A stretch of DNA of 23,874 bases. Source: JAIBJP01 sp035601195. GTDB lineage: Bacteria > Actinomycetota > Thermoleophilia > Gaiellales > Gaiellaceae. Each line of letters starts with the position of its first letter. Within the stretch, counting starts at the first letter, position 1. This document shows, one piece after another, positions 17,573 to 23,874 of the stretch. The stretch covers positions 1-23,874 of the forward strand of contig DATNOU010000163.1 of the NCBI GenBank assembly GCA_035601195.1. The letters are read 5' to 3'. The position numbers and the translations under genes are program-made. Below the pieces are notes generated by a model. That model worked only from the letters and a program-made list of their open reading frames with translations, had not been told where the DNA came from and searched no databases.

Positions 17573-17606
17573 CTCGAAGAGGACGCCGCTAGCGCTCGAA
17601 GAGGAC
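17573..17606. repeat. 12-bp direct repeat CTCGAAGAGGAC, 22-bp period
   Basis: Two exact copies, at 17573-17584 and 17595-17606, straddle the birA stop codon. The inner copy encodes the final VLFE of BirA on the minus strand; the outer copy lies in the 18-bp gap before the amidase stop. It looks like a small local duplication at a convergent gene end. No terminator hairpin is visible between the two genes. Confidence 0.7.
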
Positions 17607-18341
17607 TTCGCCGCTCTCAACGAGTTGCCGCCGGCCGTCGATCTCGACCTCGAGACGCCCGCTCCGGTCGATGCCGATTCCGGTGCCCGCTTCTCCGTCG
17701 AGGAACACGCGCCGCCCTCGCAGGAAGTCGCGTGCTCCGAGGCTGTCGTAGAGCGCGTCGAGCCCTCGGTCGACCCAGAGCCCGTAGTCGTGCTCGAGCC
17801 TCGCGAGGAGGTCGGCGAGTAGCGGGGCGCGCTCCCGGCGAACTCCGTCCGTCGTGTAGAGGGATCCGGGTGCGACCTTGGCATCGCCGGGGAGCTCCTC
17901 CCGAGTCTGGTTCACGTTCACTCCGATCCCGACGACGACGACGCCACCGCTCGCCTCGGCGATGACGCCCGCGACCTTTCGCCTGTTGACCATGACGTCG
18001 TTCGGCCACTTGACCTGGACCGCAAGCCCGAGCGCTCGCTCGACGGCCTCCGCGGCGGCCAGGCCGGCGACGAGGGAAAGCTCCGCCAGGGCCCGGCCCG
18101 CCGGCGGCTTCAGGAGTACCGAGCAGAGAATCGCCGTCCCGGGCGCCGCCTCCCAGCCGCGCCCGAGCCGCCCGCGGCCCGCTGTCTGGACGTCGCACAC
18201 GGCGGCGGCACCTTCGTCCAGCCCAGCGCCCAACAGCTTTTGCGTCGATTCGCAGGCGTCTTGATAGAAGTACGTCTTGCCGAAAGTACCGGTAAGAAGA
18301 GGTTCGACGACCTCGGGAATGAGCGTGTCCGGGGCATTCAC
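17589..18341 (-). CDS. birA: Biotin-[acetyl-CoA-carboxylase] ligase
   Basis: About 250 residues; catalyses formation of biotinyl-AMP and transfer of biotin to the carrier domain of acetyl-CoA carboxylase. The adenylate-forming loop GRGRLGR (55-61), the KWPNDVMV motif (111-118), KVAGVIAEA (122-130) and GIGVNVNQ (138-145) are all present, followed by the small C-terminal beta domain (about 205-250). There is no N-terminal HTH domain, so this is a monofunctional ligase, not the E. coli-type repressor. Starts GTG 18341 and GTG 18353 are both possible; neither has a Shine-Dalgarno sequence. It points away from the sigma/fab genes, whose pathway depends on biotinylated carboxylase. Confidence 0.93.
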   Translation of the reverse strand: MNAPDTLIPEVVEPLLTGTFGKTYFYQDACESTQKLLGAGLDEGAAAVCDVQTAGRGRLGRGWEAAPGTAILCSVLLKPPAGRALAELSLVAGLAAAEAVERALGLAVQVKWPNDVMVNRRKVAGVIAEASGGVVVVGIGVNVNQTREELPGDAKVAPGSLYTTDGVRRERAPLLADLLARLEHDYGLWVDRGLDALYDSLGARDFLRGRRVFLDGEAGTGIGIDRSGRLEVEIDGRRQLVESGEVLFER

Positions 18342-18348
18342 GAGCGCA

Positions 18349-18355
18349 TACACTA
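18349..18355. promoter_or_regulatory. Candidate shared, symmetric -10 element between birA and the sigma gene
   Basis: TACACTA reads as TACACT on the plus strand and TAGTGT on the minus strand; both fit TAnnnT. The plus-strand copy ends 9 nt before the sigma-gene GTG (18364) and the minus-strand copy ends 8 nt before the birA GTG (18341), so both transcripts would be leaderless or nearly so. No good -35 element was found on either side. Divergent transcription from symmetric -10 elements is known in bacteria; its use here is inference. Confidence 0.3.
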
Positions 18356-18363
18356 AGCGCGCC

Positions 18364-18975
18364 GTGCAACCGATCGATGTCCAGCCCCGTCTGTACGAGC
18401 GGAATGGGCATGTCGGAGCAACGTACAAACGGTTGAGCGATGCCGAGCTCGTGCGCAAGGCGACGGGCGGCGACTCCAGAGCACTCGAAACGTTGCTCGA
18501 GCGCTATGCGCCCAAGGTCAACCGCCTCGCCTCGCAGCTCGTGGGCGATTTCGAGGACGCCCGCGACGCCGCGCAGGAGTCGCTCGTCAAGGTCTGCACG
18601 CGTTTGCGCCAGTTCCGCGGAGAGGCGCAGTTCGCGACGTGGCTCCACCGGCTGGTGGTGAACACGTGCCGCGACCGCATGGCCTTCCAGCGAGTTCGAC
18701 GGACGGAGCCTCTCGTCGAGGAGGAACGCGTGGCGGACGAGGATTGCGACCCCTCGCGGCTCGCCGCTCTCGCCGATCTGCGGCGGGACGTTGCAGAAGC
18801 GCTTGCGCGGCTCTCACCCAAGCAACGCGCGGTCGTCGTCCTCCGCGATTCGTTCGGCCTCTCGTACCCCGAGATCGCGCGCGTTGCATCGATTCCCGTC
18901 GGAACCGCGAAGTGTTACGTGCATCGCGCCCGCGCCCGCTTGAAGGCGCACCTCGAGGAACTCGCCCAGGCATGA
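18364..18975 (+). CDS. RNA polymerase sigma factor, sigma-70 family, ECF type
   Basis: A 203-residue two-domain sigma factor. Region 2 (about 41-110) includes LLERYAPKVNRLASQLVGD, EDARDAAQESLVKVCTRL and the -10-reading FATWLHRLVVNTCRDRM. Region 4 (about 143-195) includes LARLSPKQRAVVVLRDSFGLSYPEIA and the recognition helix PVGTAKCYVHRARARLK. Regions 1 and 3 are missing, as in ECF sigma factors. No anti-sigma gene is adjacent. The start is uncertain: GTG 18364 is used here; TTG 18433 would remove 23 residues with no family similarity. Its TGA overlaps the fabZ ATG (ATGA), so it is co-transcribed and probably translationally coupled with the fatty-acid genes. Its regulon is unknown. Confidence 0.88.
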   Translation: MQPIDVQPRLYERNGHVGATYKRLSDAELVRKATGGDSRALETLLERYAPKVNRLASQLVGDFEDARDAAQESLVKVCTRLRQFRGEAQFATWLHRLVVNTCRDRMAFQRVRRTEPLVEEERVADEDCDPSRLAALADLRRDVAEALARLSPKQRAVVVLRDSFGLSYPEIARVASIPVGTAKCYVHRARARLKAHLEELAQA

Positions 18976-19409
18976 CGATCTCGCTCGGCCGCGCGGAGAT
19001 CGAACAGATCCTCCCGCACCGGGATCCCTTCCTGCTCCTCGACGAGGTCGTCGAGCTCGAGCCAGGTACGCGCGTCGTCGCGCGCAAGCGGGTGCGCGAG
19101 GACGAGTGGTACCTCGCCGGGCACTTTCCCGGCCGGCCGATCATGCCGGGAGTGCTCATCGTCGAGGCTATGGCTCAGACCGGGGCCGTCGCGGTGCTCG
19201 CGGACGAGGCCAATCGAGGCAAGCTCGCCCTCTTCGCGGGTATCGACGACGTCCGCTTCAAGCGCATCGTGGAGCCGGGCGACGAGCTCGAGCTCATCTG
19301 CGAGCTGGAGCGCGTTCGCGGTCCGATCGGGCGCGGTAAGGCGACCGCTACCGTGGACGGCGAGCTCGCCGCGCGCGGAACGCTCACTTTCGCAGTCACG
19401 GAGCTTTAG
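18972..19409 (+). CDS. fabZ: 3-hydroxyacyl-ACP dehydratase FabZ
   Basis: A 145-residue hot-dog-fold dehydratase that removes water from 3-hydroxyacyl-ACP in type II fatty-acid elongation. The N-terminal ILPHRDPFLLLDEV and the active-site block GHFPGRPIMPGVLIVEAMAQ are diagnostic; the catalytic pair should be His51 and Glu65. FabZ rather than FabA is indicated by the short length and the LPHR.P N-terminus. ATG 18972 overlaps the sigma-gene stop (ATGA), and the TAG directly abuts the fabH TTG. Confidence 0.95.
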   Translation: MTISLGRAEIEQILPHRDPFLLLDEVVELEPGTRVVARKRVREDEWYLAGHFPGRPIMPGVLIVEAMAQTGAVAVLADEANRGKLALFAGIDDVRFKRIVEPGDELELICELERVRGPIGRGKATATVDGELAARGTLTFAVTEL

Positions 19410-20429
19410 TTGATCGCCGACGTCTCCCGCAACGGCTCGATCGGGATCACCGGCGTGGGCGCTTACGTCCCCGAACGCGTGCTCACGAATGCCGACCTTT
19501 CCAAGCTGGTCGACACATCCGACGAGTGGATCACCGAGCGCACCGGGATCAAGGAGCGCCACGTTGCGAACCCGGATCAGGCGGCGAGCGACCTGGCGGT
19601 GCCGGCCGCGCGGCAGGCGCTGGCGGCGGCAGGCCTCGACCCAGCCGACGTGGAGCTGGTGATCGTGGCGACCGTGACCCCGGACATGTTCTTCCCCTCG
19701 ACGGGCTCGCTCGTCGCAGCTGAGCTCGGGTCCCCCGATGCCGCGGCATATGACCTCTCCGCGGGCTGTACCGGGTTCATGTACGCGGTCGCCCAAGCGT
19801 ACGCAACCCTCGCGGGAGGACTGGCGCGAAACGCCCTGGTGATCGGCGCTGAAACGCTCTCCAAGATCATGAACTGGCACGACCGCTCGACCTGCGTCCT
19901 CTTTGGTGATGGGGCGGGGGCGGTCGTCCTCGAGCAAGTGCCCGACGACGGCTTCCTCGGCTTCGAGCTCGGTTCCGACGGAGAGGGCGGCAAAGACCTC
20001 TCCGTTCCCGCGGGCGGGTCGCGCAACCCGGCGACTGCCCAAACCGTCGAACAGGAGCTGCACTTTCTGCGCATGAACGGTCGCGAGGTCTACAAGTTCG
20101 CCACGCGTGTCCTGGTCTCGTCGGCCGAGAAGCTGCTCGAGGAGTGTGGACTCACCGTGGACGACGTCGACCTCTACATCCCCCATCAGGCCAACAAGCG
20201 GATCATCGACCACGCGGCCCGGAATCTGAGCATCCCTGAAGAGAAGATCTTCATCAACCTGCAGAAGTACGGAAACACGTCGTCGGCGTCCATCCCGCTC
20301 TGCCTGGCGGAGGCCGTCGCAGAAGGAAGGCTGACGAAGGGGACGCGGGTGCTTATGACCGGGATGGGCGCAGGGCTCACGTGGGGGTCGGCCTACACGA
20401 TCTGGAACGACGGGCGGGTGGCGGCGTGA
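19410..20429 (+). CDS. fabH: Beta-ketoacyl-ACP synthase III
   Basis: A 339-residue condensing enzyme that starts fatty-acid synthesis by joining an acyl-CoA primer to malonyl-ACP. The catalytic triad is Cys120 (LSAGCTGFMYA), His259 (IPHQANKRI) and Asn289 (KYGNTSSASIP). Also visible are the N-terminal TSDEWITERTGIKER and the C-terminal GMGAGLTWGSA, all typical of FabH. TTG 19410 follows the fabZ stop with no gap, and GGAG at 19400-19403 stands 6 nt upstream, a good ribosome site. The end overlaps fabD (GTGA). Primer preference (acetyl versus branched) cannot be read from the sequence here. Confidence 0.95.
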   Translation: MIADVSRNGSIGITGVGAYVPERVLTNADLSKLVDTSDEWITERTGIKERHVANPDQAASDLAVPAARQALAAAGLDPADVELVIVATVTPDMFFPSTGSLVAAELGSPDAAAYDLSAGCTGFMYAVAQAYATLAGGLARNALVIGAETLSKIMNWHDRSTCVLFGDGAGAVVLEQVPDDGFLGFELGSDGEGGKDLSVPAGGSRNPATAQTVEQELHFLRMNGREVYKFATRVLVSSAEKLLEECGLTVDDVDLYIPHQANKRIIDHAARNLSIPEEKIFINLQKYGNTSSASIPLCLAEAVAEGRLTKGTRVLMTGMGAGLTWGSAYTIWNDGRVAA

Positions 20430-21349
20430 AGGTCGCTTTCTGCTTTCCGGGCCAGGGCTCCCAGGACGTGGGCATGGGCCGCGCCATGGCGGAGCAGTTT
20501 CCGGAGGCGCAGGGAGCGTTCGACGAGGCCTCGGAGGCAGCCGGCTTCGATGTTGCCCAGCTCTGTTTCGAGGGCCCCATCGAGGAGCTCACGCAGACCG
20601 AGCTCCAGCAGCCGGCTCTGGTCACCACGTCGCTTGCGTGCCTGCGGGCCGTCGAGACAGTCGGAGTGCGGCCCGACTTCGTCGTCGGACACTCCGTCGG
20701 GGAATACTCGGCTCTGGCCGCAGCCGACGCTCTTTCGGACCGCGACGCGATCGCGCTCGTCAGCGAGCGCGGCCGCGCGACGGCGGAGGCTGCGAGGGAG
20801 CATCCGGGCGCGATGGCCGCCGTGCTCGGCCTCGAGGACGCAGTAGTCGAAGGGCTGTGCGCCGGAATCGACAATGTCTGGCCTGCGAATTACAACTGCC
20901 CCGGCCAGGTCGTTGTCTCCGGGGAGAACGCCGCCGTCGACCAGCTGATCGAGGAAGCCACGGCCGCCGGGGCCCGGAAGACGGTCAAGCTCCGCGTCGG
21001 CGGGGCTTTCCACAGCCCGCTCGTCGGGCGCGCTGCCGACCGCCTTCGTCCCGCGCTTGAGTCGGTCCGCTTCCGGGAGCCTGCGACGCCTTTCATGTCG
21101 ACGGTGACTGCGCAGATCGAGTCGGCTGAGCGGCTCCTCGATCTCCTGGTTCAGCAGCTCACGGGCCCGGTGAAGTTCACGCAATCGGTGCGAGGTCTCG
21201 TTCAGCAGGGCGTCGGCATGTTCGTCGAGATCGGCCCCGGCCAGGTTCTGAGCGGTCTCATTCGACGCTGCGATCGCTCGCTCCGCACGATCTCGGTCGG
21301 AGATCCCGAGTCGCTCCGGAAGCTGCAGGAGACGCTCTCGGCGGCCTAG
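20426..21349 (+). CDS. fabD: Malonyl-CoA:ACP transacylase
   Basis: A 307-residue transferase that loads malonyl units onto acyl carrier protein. It begins KVAFCFPGQGSQDVGMG and carries the nucleophile Ser90 in GHSVGEYSALAAA, Arg115 in SERGRA, and His196 in GAFHSPLVG, the residues expected in FabD. NYNCPGQVVVSGE (156-168) and EIGPGQVLSGL (268-278) are further family motifs. GTG 20426 overlaps the fabH stop; the longer frame starting at 20381 lies inside fabH and is not used. Its stop overlaps the fabG start by one base (TAGTG). Confidence 0.95.
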   Translation: MKVAFCFPGQGSQDVGMGRAMAEQFPEAQGAFDEASEAAGFDVAQLCFEGPIEELTQTELQQPALVTTSLACLRAVETVGVRPDFVVGHSVGEYSALAAADALSDRDAIALVSERGRATAEAAREHPGAMAAVLGLEDAVVEGLCAGIDNVWPANYNCPGQVVVSGENAAVDQLIEEATAAGARKTVKLRVGGAFHSPLVGRAADRLRPALESVRFREPATPFMSTVTAQIESAERLLDLLVQQLTGPVKFTQSVRGLVQQGVGMFVEIGPGQVLSGLIRRCDRSLRTISVGDPESLRKLQETLSAA

Positions 21350-22092
21350 TGGCGAACGGCTTCGGTTCACTCGACGGGAAAGTCGCCCTTGTCACCGGGG
21401 GGTCGCGGGGGATCGGGGCGGCGATCTCGTGTGAGCTCGCGAAAGCCGGCGCCAGGGTGGCGCTCAACTACCGGGCCGGCCAGGAGGCCGCCGACGAGAT
21501 CGCCGGGGAGATCGGCGGGCTTGCGGTTCAGGCCGACGTATCCAATCCGGAGGAGGTCCAGGCCCTTATCGAACGTGTGGAAGGTGAGCTCGGCGACATT
21601 GACGCTCTCGTCAACAACGCCGGCGTCACGCGGGACACGCTGATCGCGCGCATGACCGACGACGACTGGCAGACGGTAATCGACACGAATCTGCGCGGAA
21701 CGTTCAACACCTCGCGCGCCGTGTCCAGGAAGATGCTGCGCCGGCGAGCCGGGTCGATCGTGAACCTCTCGAGCGTCGTGGGCGTCCACGGCAATCCCGG
21801 CCAGGCGAACTACGCAGCGTCGAAGGCGGGAATCATCGGCCTGACGAAGGCGCTGGCCCGGGAGCTCGGCTCCCGCGGGGTGCGCGTGAACGCGATCGCG
21901 CCGGGCTACATCGCCACGGAGCTTACCGACGTCCTGCCCGAGGAAGCGCGCGGGCTGATCCTCCAGAACACTCCGCTCGGGAGGCTCGGCGAGCCGGAGG
22001 ATGTTGCCGGTGCGGTACGCTTTCTTTGCTCCGACGACGCCGCGTTCATCACGGGCGAGGTACTGCTCGTCGACGGTGGCCTGGGGATGTAG
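21349..22092 (+). CDS. fabG: 3-oxoacyl-ACP reductase FabG
   Basis: A 247-residue short-chain dehydrogenase that reduces 3-oxoacyl-ACP with NADPH. Cofactor motif TGGSRGIG (16-23), NNAGVTRD (89-96), and the catalytic Asn114, Ser142, Tyr155 and Lys159 (YAASK) are all present. The C-terminal PGYIATELTD and ITGEVLLVDGGLGM are the usual FabG signature. Its place between fabD and fabF supports the assignment over other short-chain dehydrogenases. The start is GTG 21349, overlapping fabD by one base. Confidence 0.95.
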   Translation: MANGFGSLDGKVALVTGGSRGIGAAISCELAKAGARVALNYRAGQEAADEIAGEIGGLAVQADVSNPEEVQALIERVEGELGDIDALVNNAGVTRDTLIARMTDDDWQTVIDTNLRGTFNTSRAVSRKMLRRRAGSIVNLSSVVGVHGNPGQANYAASKAGIIGLTKALARELGSRGVRVNAIAPGYIATELTDVLPEEARGLILQNTPLGRLGEPEDVAGAVRFLCSDDAAFITGEVLLVDGGLGM

Positions 22093-22104
22093 AGGGAGTC
22101 TTTG

Positions 22105-23358
22105 GTGAGCACGAACGGACGCAGACGCGTGGTCGTGACTGGGGTCGGCGCGGTTACGCCGCTCGGAAACGACGCGGAGACATTCTGGAAGAGCCTCACC
22201 GCTGGGGAGAGCGGCGCCGCGCCCATCCAGCAGTTCGATCCGTCCGAGTTCGCGGTCCACTTCGCCTGCGAGCTGAAGGACTTCAACCCGACCAACTGGC
22301 TCGAGCACCGCAAGGCCCGCAAGATCGATCGCTTCGCGCAGATGATCATCGCCGCGGCCCGCATGGCCGAGCAGGACTCGGGGATCGAGATCGAGCCCGA
22401 GACGGCGCGCACCGGCGTCTCAGTCGCGACGGGGATCGGCGGGCTCAAGTCCTTCCAGGACTGCTACGACCAGCTCATCCAGCGCGGGCCGGACCGCATC
22501 AACCCGTTTTCGATCCCCGCGATCATCCCCAACATGGGCGCCGCCTGGGTGTCGATGGAGCTCGGCACCCGCGGCCCGCTCTGGTCCGAATGCACCGCCT
22601 GCGCGGCCTCGAACATGGCCATCGGCCAGGCGCTGGACGACATCCGACTCGGCCGTGCCGACGTCATGCTGGCGGGTGGCACCGAGGCAGGGATTACGAA
22701 GGTCGGAATCGGCGGTTTCGGCGCAATGCGCGCCCTCTCCCGGCGGAACGACGAGCCGAAGAAGGCCAGCTGTCCCTTCGACGCCGAGCGTGACGGGTTC
22801 GTGATGGGGGAGGCCGGCGCGATCCTCGTCGTCGAGGAGCTCGAGCACGCGAAGAAGCGCGGTGCGAAGGTCTACGCGGAGCTCGTGGGCTACGGGGTCT
22901 CTTCCGACGCGCAGCACATCACCGAGCCCGATCCGACGGGGCAGCATCCGGCGCGAGCGATGCGCATGGCGATGGACGACGCTGGTATCTCTCCGGAAGA
23001 AATCGACTACATCAACGCCCACGGGACATCGACCCCGCTCGGCGACGCGAGCGAGACGCGCGTGGTCAAGATCGCGCTGGGCGAGGAGAAGGCTCGCAAA
23101 ACGCCGGTCTCCTCGACCAAGGGGGCGACCGGGCATTGCCTGGGCGCCTCGGGCGCCATCGAGGCGCTCATCTGCACGTTCGCAGTCCAGCGGGACGTCG
23201 TTCCTCCGACGATCAACTACGAGCATCCGGATCCCGAGTGCGACCTCGACTACATCCCGAACGAGTCGCGCGAATGGAAGACGGACTACGCCCTCTCCAA
23301 CAACTTCGGGTTCGGCGGGCACAACGCCTGCCTCGTCTTCAAGAAGTTCACCGACTAG
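22105..23358 (+). CDS. fabF: Beta-ketoacyl-ACP synthase II
   Basis: A 417-residue elongating condensing enzyme. The Cys-His-His triad is Cys166 (ECTACAASNMAIG), His306 (INAHGTSTPLGD) and His344 (STKGATGHCLGASG), with Lys339 also conserved. The start RRRVVVTGVGAVTPLGN and end NNFGFGGHNACLVF are standard KAS II. GTG 22105 follows AGGGAG by 6 nt and is preferred over an in-frame TTG one codon earlier. In many genomes acpP sits between fabG and fabF; here only 12 bp separate them, so acpP is elsewhere. Confidence 0.95.
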   Translation: MSTNGRRRVVVTGVGAVTPLGNDAETFWKSLTAGESGAAPIQQFDPSEFAVHFACELKDFNPTNWLEHRKARKIDRFAQMIIAAARMAEQDSGIEIEPETARTGVSVATGIGGLKSFQDCYDQLIQRGPDRINPFSIPAIIPNMGAAWVSMELGTRGPLWSECTACAASNMAIGQALDDIRLGRADVMLAGGTEAGITKVGIGGFGAMRALSRRNDEPKKASCPFDAERDGFVMGEAGAILVVEELEHAKKRGAKVYAELVGYGVSSDAQHITEPDPTGQHPARAMRMAMDDAGISPEEIDYINAHGTSTPLGDASETRVVKIALGEEKARKTPVSSTKGATGHCLGASGAIEALICTFAVQRDVVPPTINYEHPDPECDLDYIPNESREWKTDYALSNNFGFGGHNACLVFKKFTD

Positions 23359-23371
23359 TACGTGCCCGCTA

Positions 23372-23874
23372 ATGGCTGACCGCTGGGCGACGTTCGACTG
23401 TTACGGGACTCTGATCGACTGGAATCGGGGCATCGGGGACGCTCTGGCTTCGCTCTGGCCCGATGCCGACCGGGAAGCTCTCCTCGCCCGCTACCACGAG
23501 ATCGAACCGCGGGTCCAGCTGCAAGGCGCCCTGTCGTACCGGGAGGTGATGCGGCAGGCGCTCGTCTTGCTGGCAGGCGACGAGGATCGCCCCCTCGGCG
23601 AAGCGGACGAGTATGCGCTCGCCGACTCCCTCGCCTCCTGGCGGCCGTTTCCAGAGGTCCCGGGCGCACTCGCCGAGCTACGAGGCCGCGGCTTCAGGAT
23701 CGCAATCCTCTCGAATACGGATCCCGAGCTGCTCGACGCCTCCCTGGAGCGGATCGGCGTCTCGGTTGACGGTCGCGTCACGGCGGCGGAGGCAGGCTCC
23801 TACAAGCCCGCGCCCGGCCACTGGGAGCGCTTCTTCGAGCAGTACGACGTCGATCGTGAGCAGCACGTTCACGT
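23372..23874 (+). CDS. HAD-superfamily hydrolase, haloacid-dehalogenase-like (3' end beyond window)
   Basis: The first ~167 residues of a HAD-superfamily enzyme; the gene continues past the right edge. Motif I is FDCYGTLIDW, with nucleophile Asp9. The residue two positions later is Tyr rather than the Asp found in phosphatases, as in L-2-haloacid dehalogenases. Motif II is LSNTD (113-117) and motif III is Lys145 in GSYKPAPGHW. The substrate is unknown. ATG 23372 lies 13 bp after the fabF stop without an obvious Shine-Dalgarno sequence; it may be co-transcribed with the fab genes, but a functional link is not evident. Confidence 0.82.
   Translation, partial: MADRWATFDCYGTLIDWNRGIGDALASLWPDADREALLARYHEIEPRVQLQGALSYREVMRQALVLLAGDEDRPLGEADEYALADSLASWRPFPEVPGALAELRGRGFRIAILSNTDPELLDASLERIGVSVDGRVTAAEAGSYKPAPGHWERFFEQYDVDREQHVH

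Noticed and set aside
17201..17965. A plus-strand frame running past the amidase stop into birA
   Set aside because: It is out of frame with the amidase and antisense to birA, with an Arg/Gly-rich composition typical of shadow frames.
18915..20213. A 432-codon minus-strand frame opposite fabZ and fabH
   Set aside because: It crosses the boundaries of well-supported fab genes and shows no protein family pattern.

Overview
This is a high-GC bacterial chromosome segment spanning the replication-initiation neighbourhood. The order rsmG-jag-yidC-yidD-rnpA-rpmH (minus strand), then dnaA-dnaN-recF-DUF721/DciA-like-gyrB-gyrA (plus strand), is the classical origin-proximal layout. High GC, frequent GTG/TTG starts, a DUF721 gene between recF and gyrB, and a single-Oxa1-domain YidC with a basic tail suggest a deep-branching actinobacterium, possibly a Thermoleophilia-type lineage. 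That placement is inference; no rRNA gene is present to confirm it.

Layout. 1-2353 (minus): start of rsmG (cut by the window edge), jag, yidC, yidD, rnpA and rpmH, tightly packed and mostly joined by stop/start overlaps. 2354-2608: divergent rpmH/dnaA gap with a cluster of DnaA-box-like 9-mers. 2609-11865 (plus): dnaA, dnaN, recF, the DciA-like gene, gyrB and gyrA, i.e. initiator, sliding clamp, gap repair and DNA supercoiling. A perfect 12-bp hairpin lies between gyrB and gyrA and contains the gyrB stop codon. 11965-12273 (plus): a small MerR-type regulator that ends tail-to-tail with galT. 12270-15334 (minus): an NfeD-type membrane protease, its SPFH/slipin partner and a GalT-like nucleotidyltransferase, probably one operon. 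15426-17570 (plus): a secreted peptidoglycan amidase with FlgD-like Ig modules. 17589-18341 (minus): biotin-protein ligase without an HTH domain. 18364-23358 (plus): a sigma-70-family gene translationally coupled to fabZ and followed by fabH, fabD, fabG and fabF, a nearly complete type II fatty-acid elongation module without acpP. 23372-23874: the first part of a haloacid-dehalogenase-like gene.

Functionally the window pairs core replication and translation genes with membrane/envelope functions (YidC insertase, SPFH/NfeD, amidase, fatty-acid synthesis, and biotin ligase, which would charge acetyl-CoA carboxylase). I see no mobile element, CRISPR array, tRNA or rRNA, and no obviously new multi-gene system. 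The least ordinary observations are the gyrB-gyrA hairpin, two genes (recF, galT) that appear to start at CTG in a CTGA overlap with the preceding gene, a sigma factor heading a fatty-acid operon, a gram-negative-style insert in GyrB, and DnaA-box-like sites concentrated upstream of dnaA rather than between dnaA and dnaN.
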